A model generated the notes under the pieces. That model was not told where the DNA came from. It was given only the letters and a program-made list of their open reading frames with translations, and made no database searches. From contig URWL01000023.1 in NCBI GenBank assembly GCA_900551465.1, positions 1 to 12,054 of the forward strand: a stretch of DNA of 12,054 bases. Direction: 5' to 3'. Shown here one piece after another: positions 1 to 6,269 of the stretch. Positions within the stretch are counted from its first letter, which is position 1. Every line of letters begins with the position of its first letter. Origin of the DNA: an uncultured Blautia sp. GTDB taxonomy: Bacteria > Bacillota > Clostridia > Lachnospirales > Lachnospiraceae. The position numbers were made by a program, and so were the translations under genes.

Positions 1-1
1 T

Positions 2-1072
2 CTGCTTCTGATACTGGTATTGTTTCTGGCAGTTTTCGGTCTGGTCATTCTGTACAGTGTCAGTTCATATAATGGAAGGGTTCGTTTTCATGACGCTGCT
101 TATTATTTAAAAAAACAGCTTTTCGCCACGGCACTGGGTCTTGGGGTTATGTATGCAGCCTCCAGAATAGATTATCATGCCATGGTTGCACTGGCCCCGG
201 CTGTTTATCTGGTTTCTATCCTGCTGAGTGTGGCAGTTCTCCTGGTGGGGCAGGAGATCAATGGTTCAAAAAGATGGCTGGCTTTCGGTCCTTTTTCTTT
301 TCAGCCATCTGAATTCTCCAAACTGGCAGTGATTCTTTTTCTTGCATGGCAGATTGACAGAAGCCGAAAGAAAACATCGGGTTTCTGGTTTATGTGCAGA
401 ACTATGGCAACGCTTCTTCCTATTGTAGGTCTTGTAGGCTCCAACAATTTAAGTACGGCAGTAATTATTTTGGGAATAGGCGTAGTTCTGATTTTTGTGT
501 CCAGTCCCGGATATGTTCAGTTTATTGGTATGGGGACTGCCGGCATTGGATTTGTGGCAGTATTTCTTGCGGCCGAAAGCTACAGGCTGGAACGTCTTGC
601 CATATGGAGAAATCCGGAAAAGTATGAAAAAGGATTTCAGACGATACAGGGACTTTATGCGATCGGAAGCGGGGGACTGTTTGGGAGAGGGTTTGGAAGC
701 AGTCTCCAGAAACTGGGGTTTGTTCCGGAGGCACAGAATGATATGATCTATTCGATCATATGTGAAGAGCTGGGGCTTGTGGGTGCGGCTGCTTTGATAT
801 TTGTATTTGGTCTTCTTTTATGGAGACTTTCTGTGATCTCCATGCACAGCAGAGATCTTCAGGGAACGCTGATATGTGCTGGAATTATGGCACATATGGC
901 GATCCAGGTGATCCTGAATATTTCTGTAGTAACAAATACAATACCAAATACAGGGATTACGCTTCCTTTTATCAGTTATGGAGGAACCTCGGTCATGTTT
1001 CTTCTGGCTGAAATGGGGCTTGCTCTCAGCGTCAGCTGTCACAGAAAAACAGAACTGGCATATGATAAATGA
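2..1072 (+). CDS. ftsW: FtsW/RodA/SpoVE-family (SEDS) peptidoglycan glycosyltransferase, 5' partial
   Basis: Integral-membrane SEDS protein that polymerises lipid II into glycan strands with a partner class B PBP; in a division cluster this points to FtsW (septum) rather than RodA. The frame is open to the window edge and the first visible residues (LLLILVLF...) are already the first membrane helix, so the true start lies upstream and a TTG at 20 is not the start. Visible family marks are the SYN...Y region after TM1, NNLSTA in the middle, the GSGGLFGRGFGSSLQK stretch, and PEAQNDMIYSIICEELG, whose Asp (codon 740-742) aligns with the catalytic Asp of SEDS enzymes (E. coli FtsW D297). The C-terminal LPFISYGGTS motif is also present. 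Many hydrophobic helices run through the protein. The last bases overlap possible upstream murA starts, so the two are co-transcribed. SpoVE of sporulating relatives is equally similar by eye; ftsW is preferred from context. Confidence 0.93.
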   Translation: MLLILVLFLAVFGLVILYSVSSYNGRVRFHDAAYYLKKQLFATALGLGVMYAASRIDYHAMVALAPAVYLVSILLSVAVLLVGQEINGSKRWLAFGPFSFQPSEFSKLAVILFLAWQIDRSRKKTSGFWFMCRTMATLLPIVGLVGSNNLSTAVIILGIGVVLIFVSSPGYVQFIGMGTAGIGFVAVFLAAESYRLERLAIWRNPEKYEKGFQTIQGLYAIGSGGLFGRGFGSSLQKLGFVPEAQNDMIYSIICEELGLVGAAALIFVFGLLLWRLSVISMHSRDLQGTLICAGIMAHMAIQVILNISVVTNTIPNTGITLPFISYGGTSVMFLLAEMGLALSVSCHRKTELAYDK

Positions 1073-1088
1073 AAGAGGCCTTTTGGGA

Positions 1089-2411
1089 GTGAAGGGATTG
1101 GGGGAAATTCGCATTACAGGAGGAAGACCTCTAAAGGGTACCATATCTATACAGGGTTCCAAAAATGCGGCCCTGCCTATGATGGCGGCAGCGCTTCTGC
1201 ATAAGGGAGTCAGCGTGCTCAGAGGCTGTCCGTGTATTGCCGATGTTTTTTGTATGGAAGAAATTTTAAGATCCCTGGGAGCAGTAACCTGGTGGGAGGG
1301 GGATAACCTGTATCTGGACTGCAGTTATGCAGACGGAACAGTGATCTCTGAAGAAAATACAGGAAAAATGCGTTCTTCCATGATTCTCCTGGGAGTGCTT
1401 CTTGCAAGAAACGGGAAAGGCACGGTGGGATATCCGGGAGGCTGTGTTATAGGAAAACGTCCTGTGGATCAGCATCTTCACGTACTTAAAGGACTTGGCA
1501 GCTATATCATAAAAGAAGAGGGTTTTCTGGAAGCGTCGTGTACAGGGCTGAAGGGAAGCAGGATCTGCTTTGAAAAAAGAAGCGTAGGAGCAACTGAGCA
1601 GGGAATCCTCGCGGCGGTAACAGCAGAAGGAAAGACGACACTTTTAAATTGTGCCAGAGAGCCGGAGATCGTCTGGCTGTGCAGATATTTAAGGAGAATG
1701 GGAGCTGAGATAAAAGGAGAAGGGAAAAGCTGTATTGAGATCAATGGAGTGAAGAAACTGAAGGCCGGAGATATGAAAGTTCCTCCGGATCGTATTGTTG
1801 CAGGAACCTATATTTGTGCGGCAGCGGCTACCAGAGGAAGCATTATTATAGAAAATCCGCCGGAAGGGGAACTGGATGCATTTCTGAAAGTGTACAGGAA
1901 AATGGGTGGACAATATATCAGGAAGAGTGGTAAACTAATAGCTGACGGAAGGGGAACCGCGTATCCTGTCCCTTATCTGGAAACAGAAGTTTACCCTGGC
2001 TTTCCTACAGATCTTCAATCTCCGCTGATGGCAGTTCTTACGACGGTTTCCGGCGTAAGCTGTATACAGGAAACGATTTTTGAAGACAGATTCAGAGCGG
2101 CTGAAGAACTGAAAAGGATGGGAGCCCGAATTACTGTTTCCGGAAGGCAGGCACGTATTGCAGGAGGATTTCCTCTTCATGGGTGCAGAGTGGCAGCAGG
2201 AGAACTCCGGGGAGGCGCGGCTCTGATCATAGCGGCCCTGGCGGCGCAGGGAGAATCAATCGTGGAAGGAAGCACCTTTATCTGCCGGGGATACCAGAAT
2301 ATTTGTGAGGATCTGGCTGCTTTGGGCGGACAGATTAAAAAGGATACAGGAACTGCATTTTATGAGAACATCGAAATACAGAAAAAAATTAAACATTACA
2401 GACAAACATAA
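1089..2411 (+). CDS. murA: UDP-N-acetylglucosamine 1-carboxyvinyltransferase (MurA)
   Basis: Cytoplasmic enzyme that transfers enolpyruvate from PEP to UDP-GlcNAc, the first committed step of peptidoglycan synthesis and the fosfomycin target. With the GTG start at 1089 it is 440 residues, near the family norm. Catalytic and binding residues are all present: K25-N26 in GSKNAAL, the fosfomycin-reactive C119 in GGCVIGKRPVDQHL, D308 in YPGFPTDLQ, R374 in LRGGAAL and R400 in CRGY. The start is uncertain. GTG 1089 has AGAGG ten bases upstream; TTG 1098 has GGGAG eight bases upstream and would give MGEIRITGG, the closest to the family N-terminus; ATG 1062 overlaps ftsW but lacks a Shine-Dalgarno. 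An in-frame ATG at 978 lies deep inside ftsW and is unlikely. The gene sits between ftsW and ftsQ, where many Firmicutes carry murG/murB, and its 3' end overlaps ftsQ by 50 bases. Fold and function are secure; only the start is in doubt. Confidence 0.95.
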   Translation: MKGLGEIRITGGRPLKGTISIQGSKNAALPMMAAALLHKGVSVLRGCPCIADVFCMEEILRSLGAVTWWEGDNLYLDCSYADGTVISEENTGKMRSSMILLGVLLARNGKGTVGYPGGCVIGKRPVDQHLHVLKGLGSYIIKEEGFLEASCTGLKGSRICFEKRSVGATEQGILAAVTAEGKTTLLNCAREPEIVWLCRYLRRMGAEIKGEGKSCIEINGVKKLKAGDMKVPPDRIVAGTYICAAAATRGSIIIENPPEGELDAFLKVYRKMGGQYIRKSGKLIADGRGTAYPVPYLETEVYPGFPTDLQSPLMAVLTTVSGVSCIQETIFEDRFRAAEELKRMGARITVSGRQARIAGGFPLHGCRVAAGELRGGAALIIAALAAQGESIVEGSTFICRGYQNICEDLAALGGQIKKDTGTAFYENIEIQKKIKHYRQT

Positions 2412-3579
2412 AAAAATAATGCTGGGAGGACTGGGAGCAGTCCTTCTTGCAGGGATCATCTTTTTCTTTTCTTATTATCAGGTAAAAAATGTGGAAGTTA
2501 TGGCAAGCGATCATTATACAGAAAAAGAGATCAAAGCCATGATCCTGAGAGGACCGATGTCGGGAAATTCCATTCTGGCGCCGATTCTCTATTCTACAGA
2601 GGATACAGGAGATATTCCTTTTGTAGAGGCTTTTACTGTTTCCAGATCAAACAGAAATACCATTGTGATCGGCCTGAAAGAAAAAAAAGCCGTAGGCTGT
2701 ATTCCATATCTGGACAGCTACGTTTATTTTGACAGAAACGGGATTTTTATTGAGGGAGAAAAGAGCAGAGATGAAAAAGTTCCGTTTTTTGACGGAATTG
2801 CGGTAAAGCGTGTAGTGAAAAACGAAAAGCTTCCAATAAAAGACACGGTTCTGAATACAGCAGTAGCTCTTTCTACTATCTTTGCAAAAAATGAGAGTGT
2901 TCCAGAGCATATTGAATTTGATGAAAATTATGAGATCAGCCTTCTGTACGGAGATGTTACCGTGAATCTTGGCAAGGATGAAAATCTGGAAGATAAAATG
3001 ACACGTGTGATTGCTATCCTTCCTCAGCTTTCCGGACAGAAGGGCGTTCTTCACGCCGAAAATATCAGCAGCACAGTAAAAACCATCACATTCGAAGCGG
3101 AAATCGAGGAGGTAACCGCAGAAAACTGGACCGGCGGCTATGATGAAAATGGAGAATATACCGGCGACGGAGAATATGATGAAAATGGACGTCATGTAGG
3201 GCCGAAACCTATGACAGCTCTTGACTATGCTTTGGAAAACTGGGTGGGCGGATATGACGAGGAAGGCGACTATACTGGTTCCGGAGAGTATGATGCAAAC
3301 TGGAATTATGTAGGACCTGCGCCCACACAGGAAACCATAGATGCCATGGGAGACTGGACCGGCGGTTATAATGAGGAAGGCGGCTTTAACGGAACCGGAG
3401 AATACGACAGAGAAGGGAATTATGTAGGCCCTGCTCCTGAGACTACAGAAGACACAGATGAATATTCAGAGGATGGAGATTCAGAAGACGGATATTCGGA
3501 GGATGAATATACGGAGGACGGATATTCAGAAGAAAGTTATGAGGATTCGTGGGACGGAGAGTCTGGAGAAGCCTACTGA
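2362..3579 (+). CDS. ftsQ: Cell division protein FtsQ/DivIB with repeat-bearing acidic C-terminal extension
   Basis: Bitopic divisome scaffold expected to bind FtsL/DivIC-type partners on the outer face of the membrane. The predicted product has 405 residues: a basic cytoplasmic tail (1-18), one membrane helix (about 19-39), a POTRA-like start (VKNVEV, about 41-110), then the beta domain (about 111-250, including YVYFDRNGIFIEG). From residue 256 the protein is unusual. Three 28-residue units start with W[TV]GGY and end with VGP[KA]P, at 256-283, 294-321 and 332-359, separated by 10-residue linkers, giving an exact 38-residue period. A Tyr/Asp/Glu/Ser-rich tail follows (360-405). The ATG at 2362 is chosen because CAGGAA lies nine bases upstream; it overlaps murA by 50 bases, and the earlier in-frame ATG at 2305 would place the whole extra N-terminus inside murA. 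FtsQ identity rests on topology, size of the core and position before ftsZ; sequence similarity in this family is low. Confidence 0.85.
   Translation: MRTSKYRKKLNITDKHKKIMLGGLGAVLLAGIIFFFSYYQVKNVEVMASDHYTEKEIKAMILRGPMSGNSILAPILYSTEDTGDIPFVEAFTVSRSNRNTIVIGLKEKKAVGCIPYLDSYVYFDRNGIFIEGEKSRDEKVPFFDGIAVKRVVKNEKLPIKDTVLNTAVALSTIFAKNESVPEHIEFDENYEISLLYGDVTVNLGKDENLEDKMTRVIAILPQLSGQKGVLHAENISSTVKTITFEAEIEEVTAENWTGGYDENGEYTGDGEYDENGRHVGPKPMTALDYALENWVGGYDEEGDYTGSGEYDANWNYVGPAPTQETIDAMGDWTGGYNEEGGFNGTGEYDREGNYVGPAPETTEDTDEYSEDGDSEDGYSEDEYTEDGYSEESYEDSWDGESGEAY
3127..3438 (+). repeat. Three tandem 114-bp coding repeats in ftsQ (38-residue period)
   Basis: Units begin at 3127, 3241 and 3355, exactly 114 bases apart, each starting with a TGG codon. 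The encoded 28-residue module has the pattern W-[TV]-G-G-Y-[DN]-E-x-G-x-[YF]-x-G-x-G-E-Y-D, then x-x-x-x-[HY]-V-G-P-[KA]-P, followed by a 10-residue linker (MTALDYALEN, TQETIDAMGD) after the first two units. The copies differ at many bases, so the repeat is old or under protein-level selection rather than a fresh duplication. It lies on the predicted extracellular side. Confidence 0.9.
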
Positions 3580-3593
3580 CACCCGTCTTCCAA

Positions 3594-3623
3594 TGCTCAT
3601 GAGCAGCAGGGGCAGGTATCCCC
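3594..3623 (+). other. Palindrome and small inverted repeat after ftsQ
   Basis: Just after the ftsQ stop there is a perfect 12-base palindrome TGCTCATGAGCA (3594-3605), then GGGG (3609-3612) and CCCC (3620-3623) seven bases apart. No T-run follows, so this is not a convincing terminator; read-through from ftsQ into ftsZ remains possible. Role unknown; it could be an RNA processing or stability element. Confidence 0.35.
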
Positions 3624-3670
3624 ATGTGACGAAAATCCATGAAAAAAGTATAAAAAAACAAAAATAGTAG

Positions 3671-3699
3671 TTGATTAATTTTATAAAAAACTATATGAT
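3671..3699 (+). promoter_or_regulatory. Probable sigma-A promoter of ftsZ
   Basis: TTGATT (3671-3676) and TATGAT (3694-3699) are separated by 17 bases, in an AT-rich stretch about 55 bases upstream of the ftsZ start. Transcription would begin near 3706. This gives ftsZ its own promoter besides any read-through from the murA-ftsQ genes. Confidence 0.7.
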
Positions 3700-3740
3700 A
3701 TACTATATGCAGGTAGATTACGATAAATATCGGTGAAATA

Positions 3741-3758
3741 AAAGGAGGAAGTACATTG
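3741..3758 (+). promoter_or_regulatory. Ribosome binding site fixing a TTG start for ftsZ
   Basis: AAAGGAGG (3741-3748) lies seven bases before TTG 3756. The next in-frame ATG (3768) would be 19 bases away, so the TTG is the better start. Confidence 0.75.
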
Positions 3759-4922
3759 TTAGAGATCATGTCAAATGAAGCTGAGTCCTCTGCCAAGATT
3801 ATTGTCATTGGTGTGGGCGGAGCTGGAAATAATGCAGTAAACAGAATGGTGGAAGAGACCATCGGAGGGGTAGAGTTTGTAGGTGTGAATACTGACAAGC
3901 AGGCCTTAACTCTCTGTAAAGCTCCAACAGTACTTCAGATTGGTGAAAAGATAACGAAAGGCCTTGGTGCAGGAGCACAGCCGGAAGTTGGTCAGAAGGC
4001 CGCTGAGGAAAGCATAGAAGAAGTAAAACAGTTAATGGAAGGGGCTGACATGGTATTCGTTACCTGTGGAATGGGCGGCGGTACCGGAACAGGTGCGGCA
4101 CCTGTGATCGCGGCAGCAGCCAAAGAAATGGGAATCCTGACAGTTGGCGTTGTGACAAAGCCTTTCCGTTTTGAAGCAAAGACACGTATGAACAATGCTC
4201 TTGCAGGAATCGAAAACCTGAAGAAGTCAGTGGATACTCTGATCGTTATCCCTAATGACAAGCTTCTTGAGATCGTTGACCGCCGTACAACTATGCCGGA
4301 GGCACTTCGCAAGGCTGACGAAGTTCTTCAGCAGGCTGTTCAGGGAATCACTGATCTGATCAATCTGCCGGCACTGATCAATCTTGACTTTGCAGATGTT
4401 CAGACAGTCATGACTGATAAGGGTATCGCTCATATCGGTATCGGAGAGGCAAGAGGAGACGATAAGGCTATGGAAGCTGTTCAGCAGGCTGTTTCTTCAC
4501 CGCTTCTTGAAACGACTATTAAGGGTGCTACTCATGTTATCATTAATATTTCAGGAGATATCTCTCTTATGGATGCAAACGATGCAGCAAGCTATGTTCA
4601 GGAGCTGACAGGAGAGGAAGCAAATATCATCTTTGGTGCAATGTATGATGATTCTGTTGCTGATTATGCAAGAATTACTGTAATTGCTACAGGATTATCT
4701 GACGCAGCGCCTAAAACCAATTCCTTTGGCGGCAGAAATACAGCTTCTTCCCCGTTTTCTGTAAGAAAGCCGGCTGCAGCAGGAACTTCAACACCTGTTT
4801 CAGGTTTGAACATGCCAAGCTTTAATCTTCCAAATATGAATTCATCTTTTGCTTCTAAAGTGCCCACAAGCACTGTACAGAAAAAAGATATTCAGATTCC
4901 GGATTTTCTGAAAAACAGATAA
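3756..4922 (+). CDS. ftsZ: Cell division protein FtsZ
   Basis: Tubulin-like GTPase that assembles the Z-ring at midcell and recruits the divisome. The protein has 388 residues. Landmarks are the N-terminal nucleotide loop GVGGAGNN (19-26), the tubulin signature [10 protein letters not shown] (107-116), and the T7 catalytic loop NLDFAD (209-214), whose acidic residues D211 and D214 trigger GTP hydrolysis. A flexible Ser/Pro/Asn-rich linker (about 320-375) and a conserved C-terminal peptide IPDFLKNR (381-388) follow; that peptide is the docking site for membrane tethers such as SepF, FtsA or ZapA/EzrA-type partners. No ftsA lies upstream, as in many Clostridia, so tethering is probably by SepF encoded elsewhere (inference). 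The TTG start is set by the strong Shine-Dalgarno. It has its own promoter and a strong terminator, making ftsZ separable from the genes before it. Confidence 0.98.
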   Translation: MLEIMSNEAESSAKIIVIGVGGAGNNAVNRMVEETIGGVEFVGVNTDKQALTLCKAPTVLQIGEKITKGLGAGAQPEVGQKAAEESIEEVKQLMEGADMVFVTCGMGGGTGTGAAPVIAAAAKEMGILTVGVVTKPFRFEAKTRMNNALAGIENLKKSVDTLIVIPNDKLLEIVDRRTTMPEALRKADEVLQQAVQGITDLINLPALINLDFADVQTVMTDKGIAHIGIGEARGDDKAMEAVQQAVSSPLLETTIKGATHVIINISGDISLMDANDAASYVQELTGEEANIIFGAMYDDSVADYARITVIATGLSDAAPKTNSFGGRNTASSPFSVRKPAAAGTSTPVSGLNMPSFNLPNMNSSFASKVPTSTVQKKDIQIPDFLKNR

Positions 4923-4935
4923 ATATCAAGAATAG

Positions 4936-4969
4936 AAGAGGACACTGCATGGTGCAGTGTCCTCTTTTT
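4936..4969 (+). terminator. Rho-independent terminator of ftsZ, shared with the convergent DUF1540 gene
   Basis: A perfect 12-bp stem (4938-4949 with 4953-4964, GAGGACACTGCA paired to its complement, extendable by two A-T pairs) has a three-base loop TGG and five Ts at 4965-4969. It starts 13 bases after the ftsZ stop and abuts the stop codon of the minus-strand gene. In the minus direction the same stem is followed by a weaker T-rich run (TTCTATTCTT), so it may work both ways. Confidence 0.92.
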
Positions 4970-5292
4970 CAGCATTTGCATGCAAATGTGCTGCATTTGG
5001 TTTCTGATTGTGCAGAGGCATTTTCGCCGTTGATGTCAATAGCAGATGCGGTACATCGGCAGTGTTCATTGTAGGTGCACTCCCGGGCTTTGCAGTCAAT
5101 GTTGATTTTTTCACAGCCGCAGGAGTCTTTGATGCTGTTTACTGCAGAGCCTTCATTGCGGTCGCGGAAGCTTCCGCAGCAGGTTTCGTCTGCAATCCGG
5201 GCATCCGATCCTGTTACCTGGATCTCTCCTCTGGAACAGAGGCGATCTTTGTTGTAGACACAGGTTACTGCTGTACAGTTAAGAATTGTCAT
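4969..5292 (-). CDS. Cysteine-rich protein with two DUF1540 domains
   Basis: A 107-residue protein with 14 cysteines and no signal peptide or membrane helix. Two similar halves are visible: N-terminal LNCTAVTCVYN...C...GEIQVTG...ADETCCGSF (about 4-45) and C-terminal IDCKARECTYNEHCRC...AIDING...SETKCSTF (about 65-103), each with the pattern C-x4-C-x-YN ... C ... T-x-C that marks DUF1540. A linker with CGC (58-60) joins them, and the C-terminus is CKC. Function is not established for this family; the conserved cysteines suggest metal binding, which is inference. The ATG at 5290-5292 is chosen because AAGGAGG (5301-5307 on this strand) sits eight bases upstream; the ATG two codons earlier would be only two bases from it. 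The reading frame stays open upstream to 5394, but that part is AT-rich promoter sequence. The gene is transcribed against ftsZ and away from infC. Confidence 0.88.
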   Translation of the reverse strand: MTILNCTAVTCVYNKDRLCSRGEIQVTGSDARIADETCCGSFRDRNEGSAVNSIKDSCGCEKINIDCKARECTYNEHCRCTASAIDINGENASAQSETKCSTFACKC

Positions 5293-5347
5293 GTTCATGT
5301 CCTCCTTGGATTGGTAATTGCGGTAAATAGTATTCCCGAAAAAAAGG

Positions 5348-5376
5348 ATTCTATACGGTTCGTCTCTCACTTTAAA
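5348..5376 (-). promoter_or_regulatory. Candidate promoter of the DUF1540 gene
   Basis: On the minus strand TTTAAA (plus coordinates 5371-5376) and TAGAAT (5348-5353) are 17 bases apart, about 55 bases before the start codon. The -35 box is poor (four of six matches) and lies inside the first copy of the 24-bp repeat. This is a weak call. Confidence 0.4.
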
Positions 5377-5434
5377 ATAAAAAAAATCTCTCACTTTAAA
5401 ATATAAAAAATACTTGACTTTAAGAAAAGCATAT
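5363..5434. repeat. 24-bp AT-rich tandem repeat in the divergent intergenic region
   Basis: Copy 1 (5363-5386) and copy 2 (5387-5410) both begin TCTCTCACTTTAAAATA and agree at 23 of 24 positions. A degenerate third copy (5411-5434) in the same phase keeps ACTTTAA and contains the TTGACT -35 box of the infC leader promoter. Copy 1 also overlaps the candidate -35 of the divergent DUF1540 gene. The A-rich halves could act as an UP element; the repeated TCTCTCACTTTAAA core could be an operator. Both roles are inference. Confidence 0.8.
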
Positions 5435-5442
5435 GATATATT
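5414..5442 (+). promoter_or_regulatory. Promoter of the infC-rpmI-rplT operon
   Basis: TTGACT (5414-5419) and TATATT (5437-5442) are separated by 17 bases, with A/T tracts directly upstream resembling an UP element. Transcription would begin near 5449, giving a 5' leader of about 230 bases before infC. A TATGAT at 5432-5437 is also present but would leave only 12 bases from TTGACT. Confidence 0.72.
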
Positions 5443-5448
5443 TAACCA

Positions 5449-5627
5449 GTACGTGAAGAAAACAAAGCAGAGTTCACTCTCACCTTAGCACATCAGATGT
5501 GTCTCGGGTTTATATGTCTCGGCATCTAACTGCTGGTTGAACCGCGGTTTTGAGAATGCGTCATATTCGGAATCACAGAATATGAAAGAGGATATAAGTG
5601 AGTGTGGATTTTGTCCGCACTTTTTTT
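5449..5627 (+). ncRNA. infC operon leader RNA, probable L20-type autoregulatory attenuator
   Basis: A long untranslated leader before infC-rpmI-rplT that ends in an intrinsic terminator is the arrangement of the Firmicutes L20 leader, in which ribosomal protein L20 promotes premature termination. By eye the RNA can form AGCAG/CTGCT (5466-5470 with 5530-5534), enclosing AGATG/CATCT (5495-5499 with 5523-5527). An 8-bp hairpin TCATATTC/GAATATGA (5561-5568 with 5578-5585) follows, then the terminator. TGTCTCGG occurs twice, 15 bases apart (5500-5507 and 5515-5522). ATATGAAA (5580-5587) can instead pair with TTTCATAT (5625-5632) across the terminator T-run. The L20 assignment rests on position and architecture; I did not verify the Rfam consensus. 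Confidence 0.7.
5601..5627 (+). terminator. Leader terminator (attenuator) before infC
   Basis: The stem AGTGTGGA (5601-5608) pairs with TCCGCACT (5614-5621) with one G-U pair and loop TTTTG, followed by a run of seven Ts (5621-5627). It sits 53 bases before the infC start with no gene before it, so it must act on leader transcripts. Confidence 0.85.
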
Positions 5628-5665
5628 CATATAGTAAAAAAGTCAGGGTATATCATTACAGGTAT

Positions 5666-5682
5666 GGAGGTGTACGACAATT
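5666..5682 (+). promoter_or_regulatory. Ribosome binding site fixing an ATT start for infC
   Basis: GGAGGTG (5666-5672) lies seven bases before ATT 5680 (nine counted from GGAGG). The in-frame ATG at 5692 would be 21 bases from GGAGG, too far. ATT starts are typical of infC. Confidence 0.8.
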
Positions 5683-6186
5683 AGCAATTTAATGATTAAC
5701 GAACAAATCAGAGACAAAGAAGTACGTCTGATCGGAGCAGACGGAGCTCAGCTTGGAATCATGTCTGCCAGAGAAGCTATGTTCAAGGCACAGGAGGCAG
5801 GACTTGATCTGGTAAAGATCGCACCGCAGGCGAAACCGCCGGTGTGCAAGATCATTGATTATGGCAAATACCGTTACGAGCTTTCCCGTAAAGAAAAGGA
5901 AGCAAAGAAAAAACAGAAAACCATCGACATTAAAGAGGTACGTCTCTCTCCTAATATTGATACGAATGACTTAAAGACAAAGGTAAACGCTGCAAGGAAA
6001 TTCCTCAGCAAAGGTGACCGCGTAAAAGTCACTCTGCGTTTCAGAGGAAGAGAAATGGCCCATATGGCAAGCAGCAGACATGTGCTGGATGATTTTGCGG
6101 AGCTTCTTACAGATATTGCAGTAGTAGAAAAAGCCCCGAAGATCGAAGGGAGAAGCATGACAATGTTTCTCAGTGAAAAACGTTAA
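5680..6186 (+). CDS. infC: Translation initiation factor IF-3
   Basis: IF3 binds the 30S subunit, checks start codon and initiator tRNA, and prevents early joining of 50S. Read from ATT 5680 the product is 168 residues starting (M)SNLMINEQIRD, in line with Firmicutes IF3, whose N-terminal domain usually has a few residues before INE.IRD. From ATG 5692 it would be 164 residues with no usable Shine-Dalgarno. The N-terminal domain (about 1-75, with VRLIGADGAQLGI and PPVCKIIDYGKYRYE), a lysine-rich linker (about 76-90) and the C-terminal domain (IKEVRLSPNIDTNDL, FRGREMAH, EGRSMTMFL) are complete. A non-AUG start lets IF3 repress its own translation, because IF3 discriminates against such codons (known in E. 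coli; inferred here). First gene of the infC-rpmI-rplT operon, behind the attenuated leader. Confidence 0.97.
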   Translation: MSNLMINEQIRDKEVRLIGADGAQLGIMSAREAMFKAQEAGLDLVKIAPQAKPPVCKIIDYGKYRYELSRKEKEAKKKQKTIDIKEVRLSPNIDTNDLKTKVNAARKFLSKGDRVKVTLRFRGREMAHMASSRHVLDDFAELLTDIAVVEKAPKIEGRSMTMFLSEKR

Positions 6187-6190
6187 GCAG

Positions 6191-6227
6191 TTACTGAGGA
6201 TGTGCTGCAGGGCGCATATAACAGTAA
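6191..6227 (+). other. Stem-loop in the infC-rpmI spacer
   Basis: TTACTG (6191-6196) pairs with CAGTAA (6222-6227), and inside it ATGTGC (6200-6205) pairs with GCGCAT (6212-6217) with one G-U pair, leaving a small internal loop and a six-base apical loop. No T-run follows. It could be an RNA processing or stability element, or a second control site ahead of rpmI; the function is unknown. Confidence 0.45.
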
Positions 6228-6269
6228 TGTGAAATAAAACAGAACCAACGAATCAAGGAGGAAATAAAA

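Noticed and set aside
978..1061. Extended N-terminus of murA from ATG 978
   Set aside because: It lies inside ftsW, has no family similarity and no good ribosome site; starts at 1062-1098 fit the family length better.
2305..2361. Extended N-terminus of ftsQ from ATG 2305
   Set aside because: It would overlap murA by over 100 bases; ATG 2362 has a CAGGAA site and gives the expected basic tail before the membrane helix.
2647..3195. 182-codon minus-strand open frame opposite ftsQ
   Set aside because: It is a shadow of ftsQ codons, has no ribosome site and no recognisable domain.
5293..5394. N-terminal extension of the DUF1540 protein to 5394
   Set aside because: The extra part is translated AT-rich repeat and promoter sequence, and AAGGAGG lies at 5301-5307, fixing the start at 5292.
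5008..5406. 132-codon plus-strand open frame opposite the DUF1540 gene
   Set aside because: The minus-strand frame has the DUF1540 cysteine pattern and a strong Shine-Dalgarno; the plus frame is its antisense.
5363..5434. CRISPR-like array
   Set aside because: The units abut with no spacers and are only 24 bases, so this is a simple tandem repeat.
5442..5540. Long-range helix TTAACCAG (5442-5449) with CTGGTTGA (5533-5540)
   Set aside because: The pairing is good, but the 5' arm overlaps the -10 box and most of it would not be transcribed from the predicted start.
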